38,822 nucleotides of DNA from Arthrobacter ipis (GTDB lineage: Bacteria > Actinomycetota > Actinomycetes > Actinomycetales > Micrococcaceae). The notes beneath the pieces were generated by a model. That model was not told the DNA's origin, searched no databases, and saw only the letters and a program-made list of their open reading frames with translations. Positions 8,576 to 18,709 of this stretch are shown here, one piece after another. The stretch spans positions 306,328-345,149 of the forward strand of contig NZ_JAAOXD010000001.1 of assembly GCF_014694315.1 (NCBI RefSeq), read 5' to 3'. Each line of letters starts with the position of its first letter. The stretch's first letter is position 1. The translations under genes were made by a program, and so were the position numbers.

Positions 8576-10159
8576 GTGTTCAATTCACTCTCTGACCGGT
8601 TGACAGCAACCTTCAAGAACCTTCGCGGCAAGGGCCGCCTCACCGAGGCAGATGTCGACGCCACAGTCCGCGAGATCCGGCGCGCCCTGCTGGACGCGGA
8701 TGTTGCCGTGCCGGTGGTCCGCGAGTTCACCGGGCAGGTCCGTGAACGCGCGCTTGGCGCCGAGGTCTCCGGGGCCCTGAACCCCAGCCAGCAGATCGTG
8801 AAGATCGTCAACGAGGAACTTGTTGAGATCCTCGGCGGCGAGACGCGGCGCATCCGGATGGCGAAGACCGGCCCCACCATCATCATGCTCGCCGGCCTCC
8901 AGGGCGCCGGCAAGACCACCCTGGCCGGAAAGCTGGCCAAGTGGATGAAGGCGCAGGGCCACAGCCCCCTCCTCGTCGCCTGTGACCTCCAGCGCCCCAA
9001 TGCCGTGACACAGTTGCAGGTAGTGGGCCAGCGCGCGGGAGCTCCCGTCTTCGCTCCGCACCCGGGCGCCACCTCCGAACTGGCGCACCCGGCCGGCGAC
9101 CCCGTCGCCGTGGCACGGGCCGGCGTCGAGGAAGCACGCCAGAAACTGCACGACGTCGTTATTGTTGACACCGCCGGCCGTCTCGGCGTCGACGCCGACA
9201 TGATGGAGCAGGCGCGCCAGATCCGCCGCGCCATTGTGCCCAACGAAGTCCTCTTCGTGATCGACTCCATGATCGGCCAGGACGCCGTCAATACGGCGAC
9301 CGCCTTCGATGAAGGCGTGAACTTCACCGGCATCGTGCTGTCAAAGCTCGACGGCGACGCGCGCGGCGGTGCCGCGCTGTCCGTCTCGTCGGTCACCGGC
9401 AAGCCCGTGATGTTCGCCTCGACAGGTGAAAGCCTGGACGACTTCGAACTCTTCCACCCGGACCGGATGGCCTCGCGCATCCTGGACATGGGTGACGTCC
9501 TGTCCCTCATTGAGCAGGCTGAAAAGTCCTGGGACAAGGATGAAGCCGCCCGGATGGCGAAGAAGTTCGCCGACCAGGAGGACTTCACGCTCGACGACTT
9601 CCTGGCCCAGATGCAGCAGATCCGCAAAATGGGCTCCATGAAGAAGATGCTCATGATGATGCCCGGTGCGCAGAACATCCGGCAGCAGCTGGAGCAGTTC
9701 GATGAGCGCGAGATCGACCGGGTGGAGGCCATTGTCCGCTCCATGACCCCGCACGAGCGCGTGGCTCCCAAGATCATCAACGGCTCCCGCCGGGCCCGCA
9801 TCGCCCGTGGCTCCGGCGTGCACGTATCCGAGGTCAACGGGCTGCTGGAGCGCTTCGCCCAGGCCCAGAAGATGATGAAGAAAATGGCCCAGGGCGGCGG
9901 CATGCCGGGAATGCCCGGGATGCCCGGGATGGGGGCAGGCGGTGCCCGCAAGGGCGGCGGCAAGAACGCGCCCAAGAAGAAGGCCCGTTCCGGCAACCCT
10001 GCCAAGGCGGCGCAGGAGCTTCGCGAGGCCGAGGCCAGGCGGGCCGCCGGGGCCAAGGCGGTGCCCACCGGAGCCGCGTTCGGCCAGCAGTCGGGCGACT
10101 TTGATCCGTCCCAGCTGAACCTCCCCAAGGGCTTCGACAAGTTCATGGGCGGCAAATAG
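8576..10159 (+). CDS. ffh: Signal recognition particle protein Ffh
   Basis: 527 residues from GTG, with GAAAGAAG 10 nt upstream. Order: helical N domain (1-95), GTPase G domain with G1 GLQGAGKTT (107-115), DLQRPNA, DTAGRLGVD and SKLDGDARGG, then the Met-rich M domain (about 300-440; GSMKKMLMMMPG and SRRARIARGSG) that binds 4.5S RNA and signal sequences. Ffh with that RNA catches hydrophobic signals on nascent chains and brings them to FtsY. A tail beyond the M domain holds three GMP repeats coded by ATGCCCGGG-like units near 9900-9930, then a Lys/Ala/Gly-rich stretch; such tails are common in actinobacteria. The 4.5S RNA gene is not in this window. Confidence 0.97.
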   Translation: MFNSLSDRLTATFKNLRGKGRLTEADVDATVREIRRALLDADVAVPVVREFTGQVRERALGAEVSGALNPSQQIVKIVNEELVEILGGETRRIRMAKTGPTIIMLAGLQGAGKTTLAGKLAKWMKAQGHSPLLVACDLQRPNAVTQLQVVGQRAGAPVFAPHPGATSELAHPAGDPVAVARAGVEEARQKLHDVVIVDTAGRLGVDADMMEQARQIRRAIVPNEVLFVIDSMIGQDAVNTATAFDEGVNFTGIVLSKLDGDARGGAALSVSSVTGKPVMFASTGESLDDFELFHPDRMASRILDMGDVLSLIEQAEKSWDKDEAARMAKKFADQEDFTLDDFLAQMQQIRKMGSMKKMLMMMPGAQNIRQQLEQFDEREIDRVEAIVRSMTPHERVAPKIINGSRRARIARGSGVHVSEVNGLLERFAQAQKMMKKMAQGGGMPGMPGMPGMGAGGARKGGGKNAPKKKARSGNPAKAAQELREAEARRAAGAKAVPTGAAFGQQSGDFDPSQLNLPKGFDKFMGGK

Positions 10160-10203
10160 GGAGCACGGTCATGTCGGCCGGTGCCGATGTCAGACCGCTG
10201 CCA

Positions 10204-10215
10204 TAAGGTTGGGTC
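10204..10215 (+). promoter_or_regulatory. Leaderless-type -10 element before the alpha/beta hydrolase
   Basis: TAAGGT (10204-10209) lies exactly 6 nt before the ATG at 10216. TANNNT followed by 6-7 nt and a start codon is the arrangement of leaderless actinobacterial transcripts. The same bases contain AAGG, so a weak ribosome-binding site is the competing reading. Confidence 0.4.
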
Positions 10216-10950
10216 ATGTTTAAGCAGCGGGTAGTGTTCGTCCACGGTGCCGGTAACTTCGGCTCCGTTGCGTGGCCGCGCCAGCACGGCATGGCCCTGC
10301 AGTATGACGCCCTGTTTCTGCGGCGCCACGGCTTTGACGCCGAAGCAGAGCCGCTGGAAACCGACTTCGCCGAGGACGCCCGCATTGTGCTGCGGTCCTT
10401 GGCCGACGACGGCCGCGGGGCCGCCGGGGGCCACGTTGTGGCGCATTCTCAGGGGGCCATCGCAGCGATGATGGCCGCCGTCGAACGCCCTGACCTTGTC
10501 TTCTCGCTGACGCTCGTGGAGCCGGCATGCCTGTCGCTCACCGCTGAATTGCCGGCCACCGCCGCGCACCGGGCCCTGATGGAGCCTTTGTTCGAGGTCC
10601 GGCACCAGCTTGGCGACGACGACTACGAGCGCGAGTTCCTGCGCCGCGCCTTCGCCGCGGACACGCCGGAGCCCAGCACCCCTGAGGCGAAGCGCGCGGC
10701 CAGGAGACTGCGGCTGCAGGCACCGCCGTGGCAGGCGCCGCTGCAGATCGTGCCGGGTGTTCCCACCTTGGTCGTCACCGGCGGCTGGGAGCCGCTGTAC
10801 GAGGAAATCGCGGGATACCTGCGCGAGACCGGCGCCCTGCACCGCATTGCTGCGGGAGGGCACCGGCCCCACGACTCGCCGGAGGGTGACCGCTTCATCA
10901 GGTCATTCATCTCCGAGGTCAGCCGCCGGCAGCAGCCCCGGGCCTCCTGA
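10216..10950 (+). CDS. Alpha/beta-fold hydrolase
   Basis: 244 residues. VVFVHGAGNFG near the N-terminus is the oxyanion-hole HG motif, AHSQGA (about residue 77) is the nucleophile elbow G/A-x-S-x-G/A with the catalytic Ser, TLVVTGGWEPLYEE supplies the usual acidic residue region and IAAGGHRPHDSPEGDRF the catalytic His. No signal peptide is seen, so it should be cytoplasmic. The family includes esterases, lipases, haloperoxidases and C-C hydrolases; the substrate cannot be assigned. It starts 56 nt after ffh but shows its own -10-like box. A strong hairpin lies downstream, shared with convergent thiC. Confidence 0.8.
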   Translation: MFKQRVVFVHGAGNFGSVAWPRQHGMALQYDALFLRRHGFDAEAEPLETDFAEDARIVLRSLADDGRGAAGGHVVAHSQGAIAAMMAAVERPDLVFSLTLVEPACLSLTAELPATAAHRALMEPLFEVRHQLGDDDYEREFLRRAFAADTPEPSTPEAKRAARRLRLQAPPWQAPLQIVPGVPTLVVTGGWEPLYEEIAGYLRETGALHRIAAGGHRPHDSPEGDRFIRSFISEVSRRQQPRAS

Positions 10951-10980
10951 AGACTCGGCCTCCTGACCAACGTTCCGCGC

Positions 10981-11017
10981 CCACGTCCGGCTGGCCCCCA
11001 ATGCCAGCCGGACGTGG
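10981..11017. terminator. Hairpin terminator between hydrolase and thiC
   Basis: 15-bp perfect stem, CCACGTCCGGCTGGC at 10981-10995 with its complement at 11003-11017, 7-nt loop. It sits between two convergent genes. Confidence 0.8.
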
Positions 11018-11030
11018 TCACCAACGCCGG

Positions 11031-13007
<1,977 letters not shown>

Positions 13008-13008
13008 T

Positions 13009-13020
13009 TAGGCTGGAACC
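13009..13020 (+). promoter_or_regulatory. Leaderless-type -10 element before the amidohydrolase
   Basis: TAGGCT (13009-13014), then GGAACC, then the ATG at 13021. No convincing ribosome-binding site lies upstream, so a leaderless message starting at the ATG is the simplest reading. Confidence 0.45.
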
Positions 13021-14103
13021 ATGGCGCACATCATTGAATTCAGCGGACCCGTGCTCACTGCTGCGGACCAGGAACGCCGCGGGCTCTGGGCGGTGGACGG
13101 GAAGCTGACGTTCAGTTCTCCGGGCCAGCGGCCGGACGCCGTCCTGGACGGCTGGGTCCTGCCCGGCTTCGTCGATGCCCACTGCCACATCGGGCTGGGG
13201 CCGGGCGGTGCCGTGGACGACGACGTGGCGTATGACCAGGCCATAACGGACCGCAACGCCGGCACGCTGCTGGTCCGGGACGCCGGAGCGGCCAGCGACA
13301 CCCGGTGGCTGCAGCAGCGGGCCGACACGCCCCGGATCATCAGGGCAGGCCGGCATGTGGCCCGGTCCCGCCGGTACCTGAGGAACTTTGCGGTGGAAGT
13401 CGAGCCGGAGGGCCTCGTGGAGGCGGTGCGCAAGCAGGCCCGGGAAGGTGACGGCTGGGTCAAGCTGGTGGGGGACTGGATCGACCGGACCGCAGGCGAC
13501 CTCGCGCCGTCATTCCCTGCCGCGGCCGTGCGGGACGCCGTCCGGGCAGCCCACGACGAAGGGGCCAGGGTCACGGCCCACTGCTTTGGCGAGGACACCC
13601 TGGACGACATGCTGGACGCCGGCATCGACTGCATCGAGCACGCCACGGGCCTGCTGCCCCGGCACATTCCGCGGTTCGTCGAGCAGAAGGTGCCGATTGT
13701 GCCGACACTCGTCAACATCGCCACCTTCCCGGACATCGCCAGCCAGGCCGAGCAGAAGTTCCCGCAGTATGCGGAGCACATGCGCGCACTGTGGGCCCGC
13801 CGTCGCGAGCGTGTCCTGGAAGCCTACGAGGCCGGCGTCGAAATCTACGCGGGAACGGATGCCGGCAGCGTGATCCGCCACGGCCGCATCGCGGACGAAA
13901 TCCTCGAACTGCACGCCGCCGGCCTCCCGGCACGTGCGGCGCTGGAAGCGGCCTGCTGGCGTGCGCGCCGCTGGCTGGGGGCCGAGGGCCTGGCGGAGGG
14001 CGCGGACGCCGACGTGGTGGTGTGCCGGGAGGACCCACGCACCGAGCCGGAGACCATCCGGAGCCTCACGAATGTGGTGCTTCGGGGAAAGGTCTTGCAT
14101 TAG
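13021..14103 (+). CDS. Amidohydrolase family protein
   Basis: 360 residues. All six metal and catalytic positions of the amidohydrolase TIM-barrel can be placed: H54 and H56 in VDAHCHIG, K148 in GWVKLVGDW, H187 in TAHCFG, H207 in CIEHATG and D280 in GTDAGS. The composite beta domain is split between the N-terminus and the C-terminal GADADVVVCREDPR. Such enzymes hydrolyse amide, lactam or ester bonds of small molecules (imidazolonepropionase-, prolidase- and hydantoinase-like members exist); the substrate is unknown here. It is divergent from thiC with its own -10-like box. It should be an active, binuclear or carboxy-lysine enzyme. Confidence 0.85.
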   Translation: MAHIIEFSGPVLTAADQERRGLWAVDGKLTFSSPGQRPDAVLDGWVLPGFVDAHCHIGLGPGGAVDDDVAYDQAITDRNAGTLLVRDAGAASDTRWLQQRADTPRIIRAGRHVARSRRYLRNFAVEVEPEGLVEAVRKQAREGDGWVKLVGDWIDRTAGDLAPSFPAAAVRDAVRAAHDEGARVTAHCFGEDTLDDMLDAGIDCIEHATGLLPRHIPRFVEQKVPIVPTLVNIATFPDIASQAEQKFPQYAEHMRALWARRRERVLEAYEAGVEIYAGTDAGSVIRHGRIADEILELHAAGLPARAALEAACWRARRWLGAEGLAEGADADVVVCREDPRTEPETIRSLTNVVLRGKVLH

Positions 14104-14110
14104 GAATAAA

Positions 14111-14122
14111 TTGAAGCTTCAA
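14111..14122. promoter_or_regulatory. Perfect 12-bp palindrome, candidate MarR-type operator
   Basis: TTGAAGCTTCAA lies in an unusually AT-rich stretch (14103-14135) between the amidohydrolase stop and the VOC gene start at 14182. AT-rich palindromes of this form are typical of MarR-family operators controlling quinone and catechol-responsive glyoxalase/dioxygenase genes. No regulator gene is adjacent. Confidence 0.45.
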
Positions 14123-14181
14123 GTAATTTAGAGATGTAGAGGCTGCCGAAATCCGGCGGCCCGGACATCCGGGAGTATTCA

Positions 14182-15066
14182 ATGACAGCAGCAGACAGCA
14201 GCCAGGACTTGCTTCCTGCCGACCTCACCATGGGCACCGTCATGCTCAAGGTGGGTGACATGAAGCTCATGACCGACTACTACCAGCGCGCCCTCGGCCT
14301 CGACGTCGTCGCCGAGCAGGACGGCGGCCTCTACCTCGGCCGGCTCAAGACGCCGCTGGTGCACCTCGCTCCCGCCCCGGGCCTGAACATTCCCGGCCGC
14401 GGCGAGGCCGGCCTCTTCCATACAGCGCTTCTGTTCGAGGACCAGTCCTCGCTGGCCGCCACCATTGCCAGTGCCGCCCAGTACGAGCCGCAGTCCTTCG
14501 TTGGCAGCGCCGACCACCTGGTGAGCGAGGCGTTCTATTTCACCGATCCTGAAGGCAACGGGATCGAACTCTACTGGGACCGCCCGCGCGAGGCGTGGTC
14601 CTGGGACGGCAAGAACGTGGTCATGGACAGCCTGGCGCTGCCGCCGCAGAAGTACCTGCAGGACCACCTCACGCAGCAGTCCGTGGAAGGCCAGCGCGGC
14701 ACCGACGCGGAGGTGGGGCACGTCCACCTGCAGGTGGGCGACGTCCAGTCGGCCCATGACTTCTACGTCGGCACCCTCGGATTCGAAAAAACGGCGGGCT
14801 GGCACGGCCAGGCGCTCTTTGTGTCGGCCGGCGGATACCACCACCACATGGCCATGAACGTCTGGAACAGCCGAGGCGCCGGCCCGCGCCGGGACACGCT
14901 GGGCCTGGGCGAGGTGCTCATCGAGGTGCCGTCCGGTGACGACGTCGGCGCCCTCGCCGACCGCCTCAGGGTCGCCGGAGTCGAATCCCACCACACCGGC
15001 GCCGAGCTCCGGTTTGAGGATCCGTGGCGCAACCGCCTCCGTGTCGCCGTGCGCTCAGTCGCGTGA
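14182..15066 (+). CDS. Two-domain VOC protein, catechol-2,3-dioxygenase-like
   Basis: 294 residues, start ATG with GGGAG upstream. Two vicinal-oxygen-chelate domains: residues 17-135 (MGTVMLKVGDMKLMTDYYQRALGL, TDPEGNGIELYWDRP) and 176-285 (VGHVHLQVGDVQSAHDFYVGTLGF). The C-terminal domain keeps the likely metal ligands: a His in GHVHLQVGD, a His in GGYHHHMAMNVW and E248 in EVLIEVPS. The N-terminal domain has Thr/Met where the first His would be, so the metal site is probably in the C-terminal half. The layout matches CatE-like proteins of Bacillus, which open catechols; bleomycin-resistance or glyoxalase-like roles remain possible. The operator-like palindrome at 14111 supports induction by a MarR-type regulator. 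Confidence 0.8.
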   Translation: MTAADSSQDLLPADLTMGTVMLKVGDMKLMTDYYQRALGLDVVAEQDGGLYLGRLKTPLVHLAPAPGLNIPGRGEAGLFHTALLFEDQSSLAATIASAAQYEPQSFVGSADHLVSEAFYFTDPEGNGIELYWDRPREAWSWDGKNVVMDSLALPPQKYLQDHLTQQSVEGQRGTDAEVGHVHLQVGDVQSAHDFYVGTLGFEKTAGWHGQALFVSAGGYHHHMAMNVWNSRGAGPRRDTLGLGEVLIEVPSGDDVGALADRLRVAGVESHHTGAELRFEDPWRNRLRVAVRSVA

Positions 15067-15154
15067 GCGCAGTTGGGTTAGGCTGATTTCGAAGAGCCCC
15101 GGCCGGTACTGCCGCTGCCGGGGCATGCACCCCCGACGGAATGAGGACGCATCC

Positions 15155-15589
15155 ATGGGCTTCACCGAAGTGTTTGTCGCCACCCACAATGACGCCCTCA
15201 AGCGTGCAGAGGCGCTGGAGGGTGGCGCCGCCGCCGGAGACGGCATCCGGATTGCCGGCATCAGTGATTTTGAGATCGAACAGCTCGGCGACCTCGCGGG
15301 TGCCGCGGTGCACGCCGCGGGCGCGGACTACGAGCTCGCCATGGTGGACGTGGCCAGCGATTCACTTTTGGGCGTACCGGCGGCGATGGTCCGGGCGCTG
15401 GCCGAACTCCTCACTTACGAATCCGAGGGTGAGGGCAATGTGTTGGATGAGGTGGCTGAGCGCTGGGCCGCCGAGGATGACATGCCCTTTGGCGCCGGAG
15501 AAGCCAAGAACTACGTCCAGCAGTTGGCAGAGCTCGCCGGCACCGTGGACGAAGGCAGCCGGACCGGCCTCTACGTCTGGTCTTCCTAG
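15155..15589 (+). CDS. Conserved hypothetical protein
   Basis: 144 residues from the ATG at 15155, with GAGGA 7 nt upstream. I do not recognise a domain. It begins MGFTEVFVATHNDALKRA, is acidic and Ala-rich, and has no signal peptide or membrane segment, so it is probably cytoplasmic. A GC-rich hairpin (GCCCCGGC/GCCGGGGC, 15096-15124) lies in its presumed leader, just after a TAGGCT at 15079-15084 that could be its -10 box. It is not overlapped with its neighbours and its role cannot be inferred from them. Confidence 0.7.
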   Translation: MGFTEVFVATHNDALKRAEALEGGAAAGDGIRIAGISDFEIEQLGDLAGAAVHAAGADYELAMVDVASDSLLGVPAAMVRALAELLTYESEGEGNVLDEVAERWAAEDDMPFGAGEAKNYVQQLAELAGTVDEGSRTGLYVWSS

Positions 15590-15662
15590 TGCCGTCTGGT
15601 CTTCCTGTGGCACCCCAAAAGACTCCGTCCGCATGTCAAGTCGAAATAACGCGGACGATCTG

Positions 15663-15671
15663 GCACAATAA
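15663..15671 (+). promoter_or_regulatory. GCACAATAA element, probable rpsP promoter -10 region
   Basis: CACAAT matches -10 consensus at the key A and T positions, and lies 135 nt before the rpsP start. The same GGCACAATAA core occurs before DUF3145 (25663) and, as CGCACAATAAG, before DUF3052 (33693). I see no good -35 at 17 nt. Confidence 0.4.
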
Positions 15672-15803
15672 ACAGGTACTCGATCTGCGTGGCCCCTCTC
15701 TCCGCGTCCGGATCCTGTCCTTTTCGAACCCCCCAGTACGGCCCGCCCCACGGGTGCAGAACGCGGGTTCAACCCCGTTTCAGAAACAGGAGTGACCACA
15801 AAA

Positions 15804-16217
15804 GTGGCCGTAAAGATTCGCCTTAAGCGCTTCGGTAAGATGCGCGCACCGTACTACCGCATCGTCGTCGCCGATTCACGCACCAAGCGTGATGGCCGTG
15901 CCATCGAAGAGATCGGCAAGTACCACCCCACCGAAGAGCCCTCATACATCGAGGTCAACTCCGAGCGTGCACAGTACTGGCTGTCCGTCGGCGCGCAGCC
16001 GTCGGAGCAGGTCGCCGCGATCCTGAAGATCACCGGTGACTGGCAGAAGTTCAAGGGTCTGCCGGGCCAGGAAGGCACCCTGAAGACCAAGGCCGACAAG
16101 GCAGCATTCGTTGCTCCGGAAAAGGGTTCCGTGATCATCCCGGAAGCCATCACCAAGAAGGCCAAGGCATCGGAAGCCCCCGCCGAGGCTGAAGCAGAGA
16201 CCACCGAGGCTGAGTAA
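15804..16217 (+). CDS. rpsP: 30S ribosomal protein S16
   Basis: 137 residues. The S16 core [28 protein letters not shown] is at the N-terminus, followed by the family GKYHP and WLSVGAQPS segments; the last 50 residues form a Lys- then Ala/Glu-rich tail common in actinobacteria. S16 binds 16S rRNA early in 30S assembly. I chose the GTG at 15804 because AGGAG lies 11 nt upstream and homologues begin here; the in-frame GTG at 15792 overlaps that AGGAG. It is followed one base after its stop by the KH-domain gene, and together they form a two-gene unit closed by the hairpin at 16486. Confidence 0.97.
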   Translation: MAVKIRLKRFGKMRAPYYRIVVADSRTKRDGRAIEEIGKYHPTEEPSYIEVNSERAQYWLSVGAQPSEQVAAILKITGDWQKFKGLPGQEGTLKTKADKAAFVAPEKGSVIIPEAITKKAKASEAPAEAEAETTEAE

Positions 16218-16218
16218 G

Positions 16219-16461
16219 TTGCTGGCAGAAGCGCTCGAACACCTTGTCCGCGGCATTGTCGACTCCCCTGAGGATGTCAAAGTCAGTGCCAAGAACAACC
16301 GCCGCGGGGATACCCTCGAGGTGCGCGTTCACCAGGAAGACCTGGGACGGGTAATCGGACGCCAGGGCCGCACCGCGCGCGCACTTCGCACGGTCGTGGC
16401 GGCGCTGGCAGATGGCGAGCAGGTCAGGGTCGACGTCGTCGACACCGACCGCCGCCGGTAA
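16219..16461 (+). CDS. khpA: KH-domain RNA-binding protein (KhpA type)
   Basis: 80 residues from a TTG start one base after the rpsP stop; translation is probably coupled. The single KH fold shows the G-x-x-G loop in GRVIGRQGRTARALR (about residues 48-62). This short KH protein sits between rpsP and rimM in most Gram-positive bacteria; in firmicutes it partners with KhpB (Jag) and affects cell elongation and RNA metabolism. Full length for the family. Confidence 0.92.
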   Translation: MLAEALEHLVRGIVDSPEDVKVSAKNNRRGDTLEVRVHQEDLGRVIGRQGRTARALRTVVAALADGEQVRVDVVDTDRRR

Positions 16462-16485
16462 CGCGCCTGCAACACTTGCCTTAAC

Positions 16486-16523
16486 GTCCGGCCCCTCCAC
16501 CAGTAACGGTGGAGGGGCCGGAC
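16486..16523 (+). terminator. Hairpin terminator after the rpsP-KH pair
   Basis: Perfect 16-bp stem GTCCGGCCCCTCCACC, 6-nt loop, complement ending at 16523, followed by TGCTTTGGG. It separates rpsP-khpA from rimM-trmD. Confidence 0.85.
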
Positions 16524-16598
16524 TGCTTTGGGCCCTGAAAGTCTTCAGGACGCCCGCAAAAGTCGTACATCAACACGCAGCCCAAAACAGAGGAACAC

Positions 16599-17204
16599 AT
16601 GCAGCTTCAGGTGGCCCGTATCGGCAAGCCCCACGGAATCCGCGGCGAGGTGACAGTCCAGGTTCTCACCGACGCGCCCGGGGACCGGTTCGTCCCCGGC
16701 ACCGAGTTTGTGGTGGAACCCGCCTCAGCCGGGCCGCTCACCCTGCGCAGTGCCCGCTGGAACAAGGACATCCTCCTGCTCGGCTTTGACGAGGTGGCCG
16801 ACCGGAACCGCGCCGAGACCCTGCGCGGCGCCAAGCTGTTCATCGAGACCGAAGAACTCGACGAGGACGACGACGAGGGCTGGTACGAACACGAGCTCGT
16901 GGGCCTCGAGGCCCGCGTCGGCTCCCAGGCCGTTGGCAAGATCACCGCCCTGAACACCATGCCGGTGCAGGACCTGCTCGTCGTCGAAACGGCCGACGGC
17001 AAGGAAATCCTCATCCCGTTCGTGGAACAGATCGTCCCCGAGGTGAACGTCGAGGGGGGCTATGTCCTGCTCACTCCGCCGGCTGGCCTGTTCGAGGTCA
17101 ACGAGGAGAGCGGGGAGGACCCGGAGACCAGGGGCTCGGACTCCGCCGAAGGCTTCGCCGAGGACTCCGCCGGGGAAGAGGCTGAGCCGGAGGCCAAAGC
17201 GTAG
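16599..17204 (+). CDS. rimM: Ribosome maturation factor RimM
   Basis: 201 residues from ATG with GAGGAA upstream. The N-terminal RimM domain opens with VARIGKPHGIRGEVTVQVLTD, and the C-terminal PRC-barrel domain contains WYEHELVGLEA and LIPFVEQIVPEVNV. RimM binds S19 and helps mature the 30S head. A tail of about 35 residues, very rich in Glu, Asp and Ala, extends past the PRC barrel. trmD starts on the base after its stop, so the pair is translationally linked. Confidence 0.96.
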   Translation: MQLQVARIGKPHGIRGEVTVQVLTDAPGDRFVPGTEFVVEPASAGPLTLRSARWNKDILLLGFDEVADRNRAETLRGAKLFIETEELDEDDDEGWYEHELVGLEARVGSQAVGKITALNTMPVQDLLVVETADGKEILIPFVEQIVPEVNVEGGYVLLTPPAGLFEVNEESGEDPETRGSDSAEGFAEDSAGEEAEPEAKA

Positions 17205-17999
17205 ATGAGAATCGACGTCGTCAGTATCTTTCCCGAGTACCTGGCACCGCTGGAACTGTCGCTCATCGGTAAGGCCCGCCAGGACGGGCTGCTGGACCTG
17301 AACGTGCACGACCTCCGCACCTTCACCACCGACCGCCACCGCACCGTGGACGACACCCCGTACGGCGGCGGGGCCGGCATGGTGATGAAGGCCGAGCCGT
17401 GGGCCCAGGCGCTCGAATCCGTGGCGGCTGCCCGGCCGGCCGGTGCGGCCAAGCCCGTGCTGATCGTCCCGTCGCCGGCGGGGGAGCGCTTCAACCAGGC
17501 GCTGGCCTACGAGCTTGCCGACGAGGAGCAGCTGGTGTTCGCCTGCGGGCGGTACGAGGGTATTGACGAGCGCGTCATCGAATGGGCCGAGGAGCACTTC
17601 ACGGTCCGCCCGGTGAGCCTCGGCGACTACGTCCTCAACGGCGGTGAAGTGGCTGTACTGGCCATGGTGGAAGCCATCGGCCGGTTGCTCCCCGGCGTGG
17701 TGGGAAACCCCGAGTCGCTCGTCGAAGAGTCGCATTCAGACGGCCTGCTTGAGTACCCGGTCTACACCAAGCCGTCGGTCTGGCGCGACCGGGAGGTCCC
17801 GGCCGTCCTGCTCAGCGGCAACCACGGCAAGATCGCGCAGTGGCGCCGGCACGAGCAGTACCGCAGGACGGCGGAACGCCGTCCTGACCTGCTGCAGACG
17901 TTCGACGCCGGGACCCTGCCCCGTGCGGACCGCACCGCTCTCGGGGACCTGGGGTACGACGTCGTCGACGGTCACCTCAGGCGCCGGCCGGAAGCCTAG
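17205..17999 (+). CDS. trmD: tRNA (guanine-N1)-methyltransferase TrmD
   Basis: 264 residues. N-terminus [13 protein letters not shown], then [13 protein letters not shown], and the trefoil-knot SAM site [12 protein letters not shown] and [11 protein letters not shown] are all intact; the C-terminal helical domain is present. TrmD methylates G37 next to the anticodon in tRNAs that read CNN codons and prevents +1 frameshifting. It begins directly after the rimM stop. The following 266 bp to rplS hold an unusual AT-rich palindrome pair. Confidence 0.97.
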   Translation: MRIDVVSIFPEYLAPLELSLIGKARQDGLLDLNVHDLRTFTTDRHRTVDDTPYGGGAGMVMKAEPWAQALESVAAARPAGAAKPVLIVPSPAGERFNQALAYELADEEQLVFACGRYEGIDERVIEWAEEHFTVRPVSLGDYVLNGGEVAVLAMVEAIGRLLPGVVGNPESLVEESHSDGLLEYPVYTKPSVWRDREVPAVLLSGNHGKIAQWRRHEQYRRTAERRPDLLQTFDAGTLPRADRTALGDLGYDVVDGHLRRRPEA

Positions 18000-18024
18000 G
18001 GTCCGCCTGTTGACCGGGGAGCGT

Positions 18025-18073
18025 CCCATATGGAACGCAACGTCCCATAATTAACCAATTCGTTCCATATGGG
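18025..18073. repeat. Inverted repeat with two CCATATGG cores upstream of rplS
   Basis: CCCATATGGAACG (18025-18037) and CGTTCCATATGGG (18061-18073) are exact inverted copies, 23 nt apart. Each contains the palindrome CCATATGG. A third related copy, CGTCCCATAATTAACC, lies between them (18041-18056). The block is far more AT-rich than its surroundings. It covers the predicted rplS promoter spacer and looks like a multi-site operator. Confidence 0.7.
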
Positions 18074-18080
18074 GCATAAT
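18051..18080 (+). promoter_or_regulatory. Candidate rplS promoter
   Basis: TTAACC (18051-18056) and CATAAT (18075-18080) are separated by 18 nt, and the second CCATATGG palindrome lies inside that spacer. The leader to the rplS start is about 180 nt and contains small hairpins, CCGCCA/TGGTGG near 18153-18168 and CCCGGA/TCCGGG at 18195-18210. Confidence 0.4.
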
Positions 18081-18265
18081 TAATCCTTGTGTCTGCTGGG
18101 TCCGCGCCTGCCACAGGGGGAGCGTAGCCAACAGCAAGACACCCCGGTACCGCCAAAAGTGGTGGGGCCGGACCTCAACACTTCGGCAGCGTTTCCCGGA
18201 AATATCCGGGCTTGGCCGCCGTGACCCAAAGTGGATGACCTGTGGCGTTCACCAGGAGTGGATCA

Positions 18266-18625
18266 ATGCATATCCTCGATTCCGTAGATGCAGCCTCGCT
18301 GCGCACTGACGTTCCCCAGTTCCGCGCGGGTGACACCCTCAAGGTTCACGTGAACATCATCGAAGGCAAGAACTCCCGTGTCCAGGTCTTCCAGGGCTTC
18401 GTCCTGGGCCGCCAGGGCGACGGCATTCGCGAGACCTTCACCGTCCGCAAGGTTTCCTTCGGTGTCGGCGTTGAGCGTACCTTCCCGGTGCACTCCCCGA
18501 TCATCGAAAAGATCGAGGTTGTCACCAAGGGTGACGTCCGCCGCGCCAAGCTTTACTACATGCGTGCACTGCGCGGTAAGGCTGCGAAGATCAAGGAAAA
18601 GCGCGACTTCAGCACCGCCAAGTAA
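18266..18625 (+). CDS. rplS: 50S ribosomal protein L19
   Basis: 119 residues from ATG ([12 protein letters not shown]), with AGGAG 7 nt upstream; an in-frame GTG at 18242 has no ribosome-binding site. Family motifs: [47 protein letters not shown] and the basic tail. L19 lies at the 30S-50S interface. A terminator-like hairpin lies about 95 nt downstream, but inside the start of the next gene. Confidence 0.96.
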   Translation: MHILDSVDAASLRTDVPQFRAGDTLKVHVNIIEGKNSRVQVFQGFVLGRQGDGIRETFTVRKVSFGVGVERTFPVHSPIIEKIEVVTKGDVRRAKLYYMRALRGKAAKIKEKRDFSTAK

Positions 18626-18709
18626 GTCCAACGGACTTTCACGGCGGGTCCCCGACCCGTGTCCGGCCAGCGCCGGAGCCATCCGCAACAGCGCCACAGG
18701 ATACGGATC

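Noticed and set aside
9894..9935. ATGCCCGGG repeats in ffh
   Set aside because: They code the GMP repeats of the Met/Gly-rich tail of Ffh, common in actinobacteria; not a separate repeat element.
8530..10872. A 780-codon open frame on the minus strand opposite ffh and the hydrolase
   Set aside because: It is antisense to two clear protein genes. Ser/Arg-rich low-complexity sequence without any domain is what high-GC third positions give by chance.
15755..15786. GGGTTCAACCCC in the rpsP leader resembles a tRNA T-arm
   Set aside because: No acceptor, D or anticodon arms can be folded around it, so it is not a tRNA gene or a recognisable fragment.
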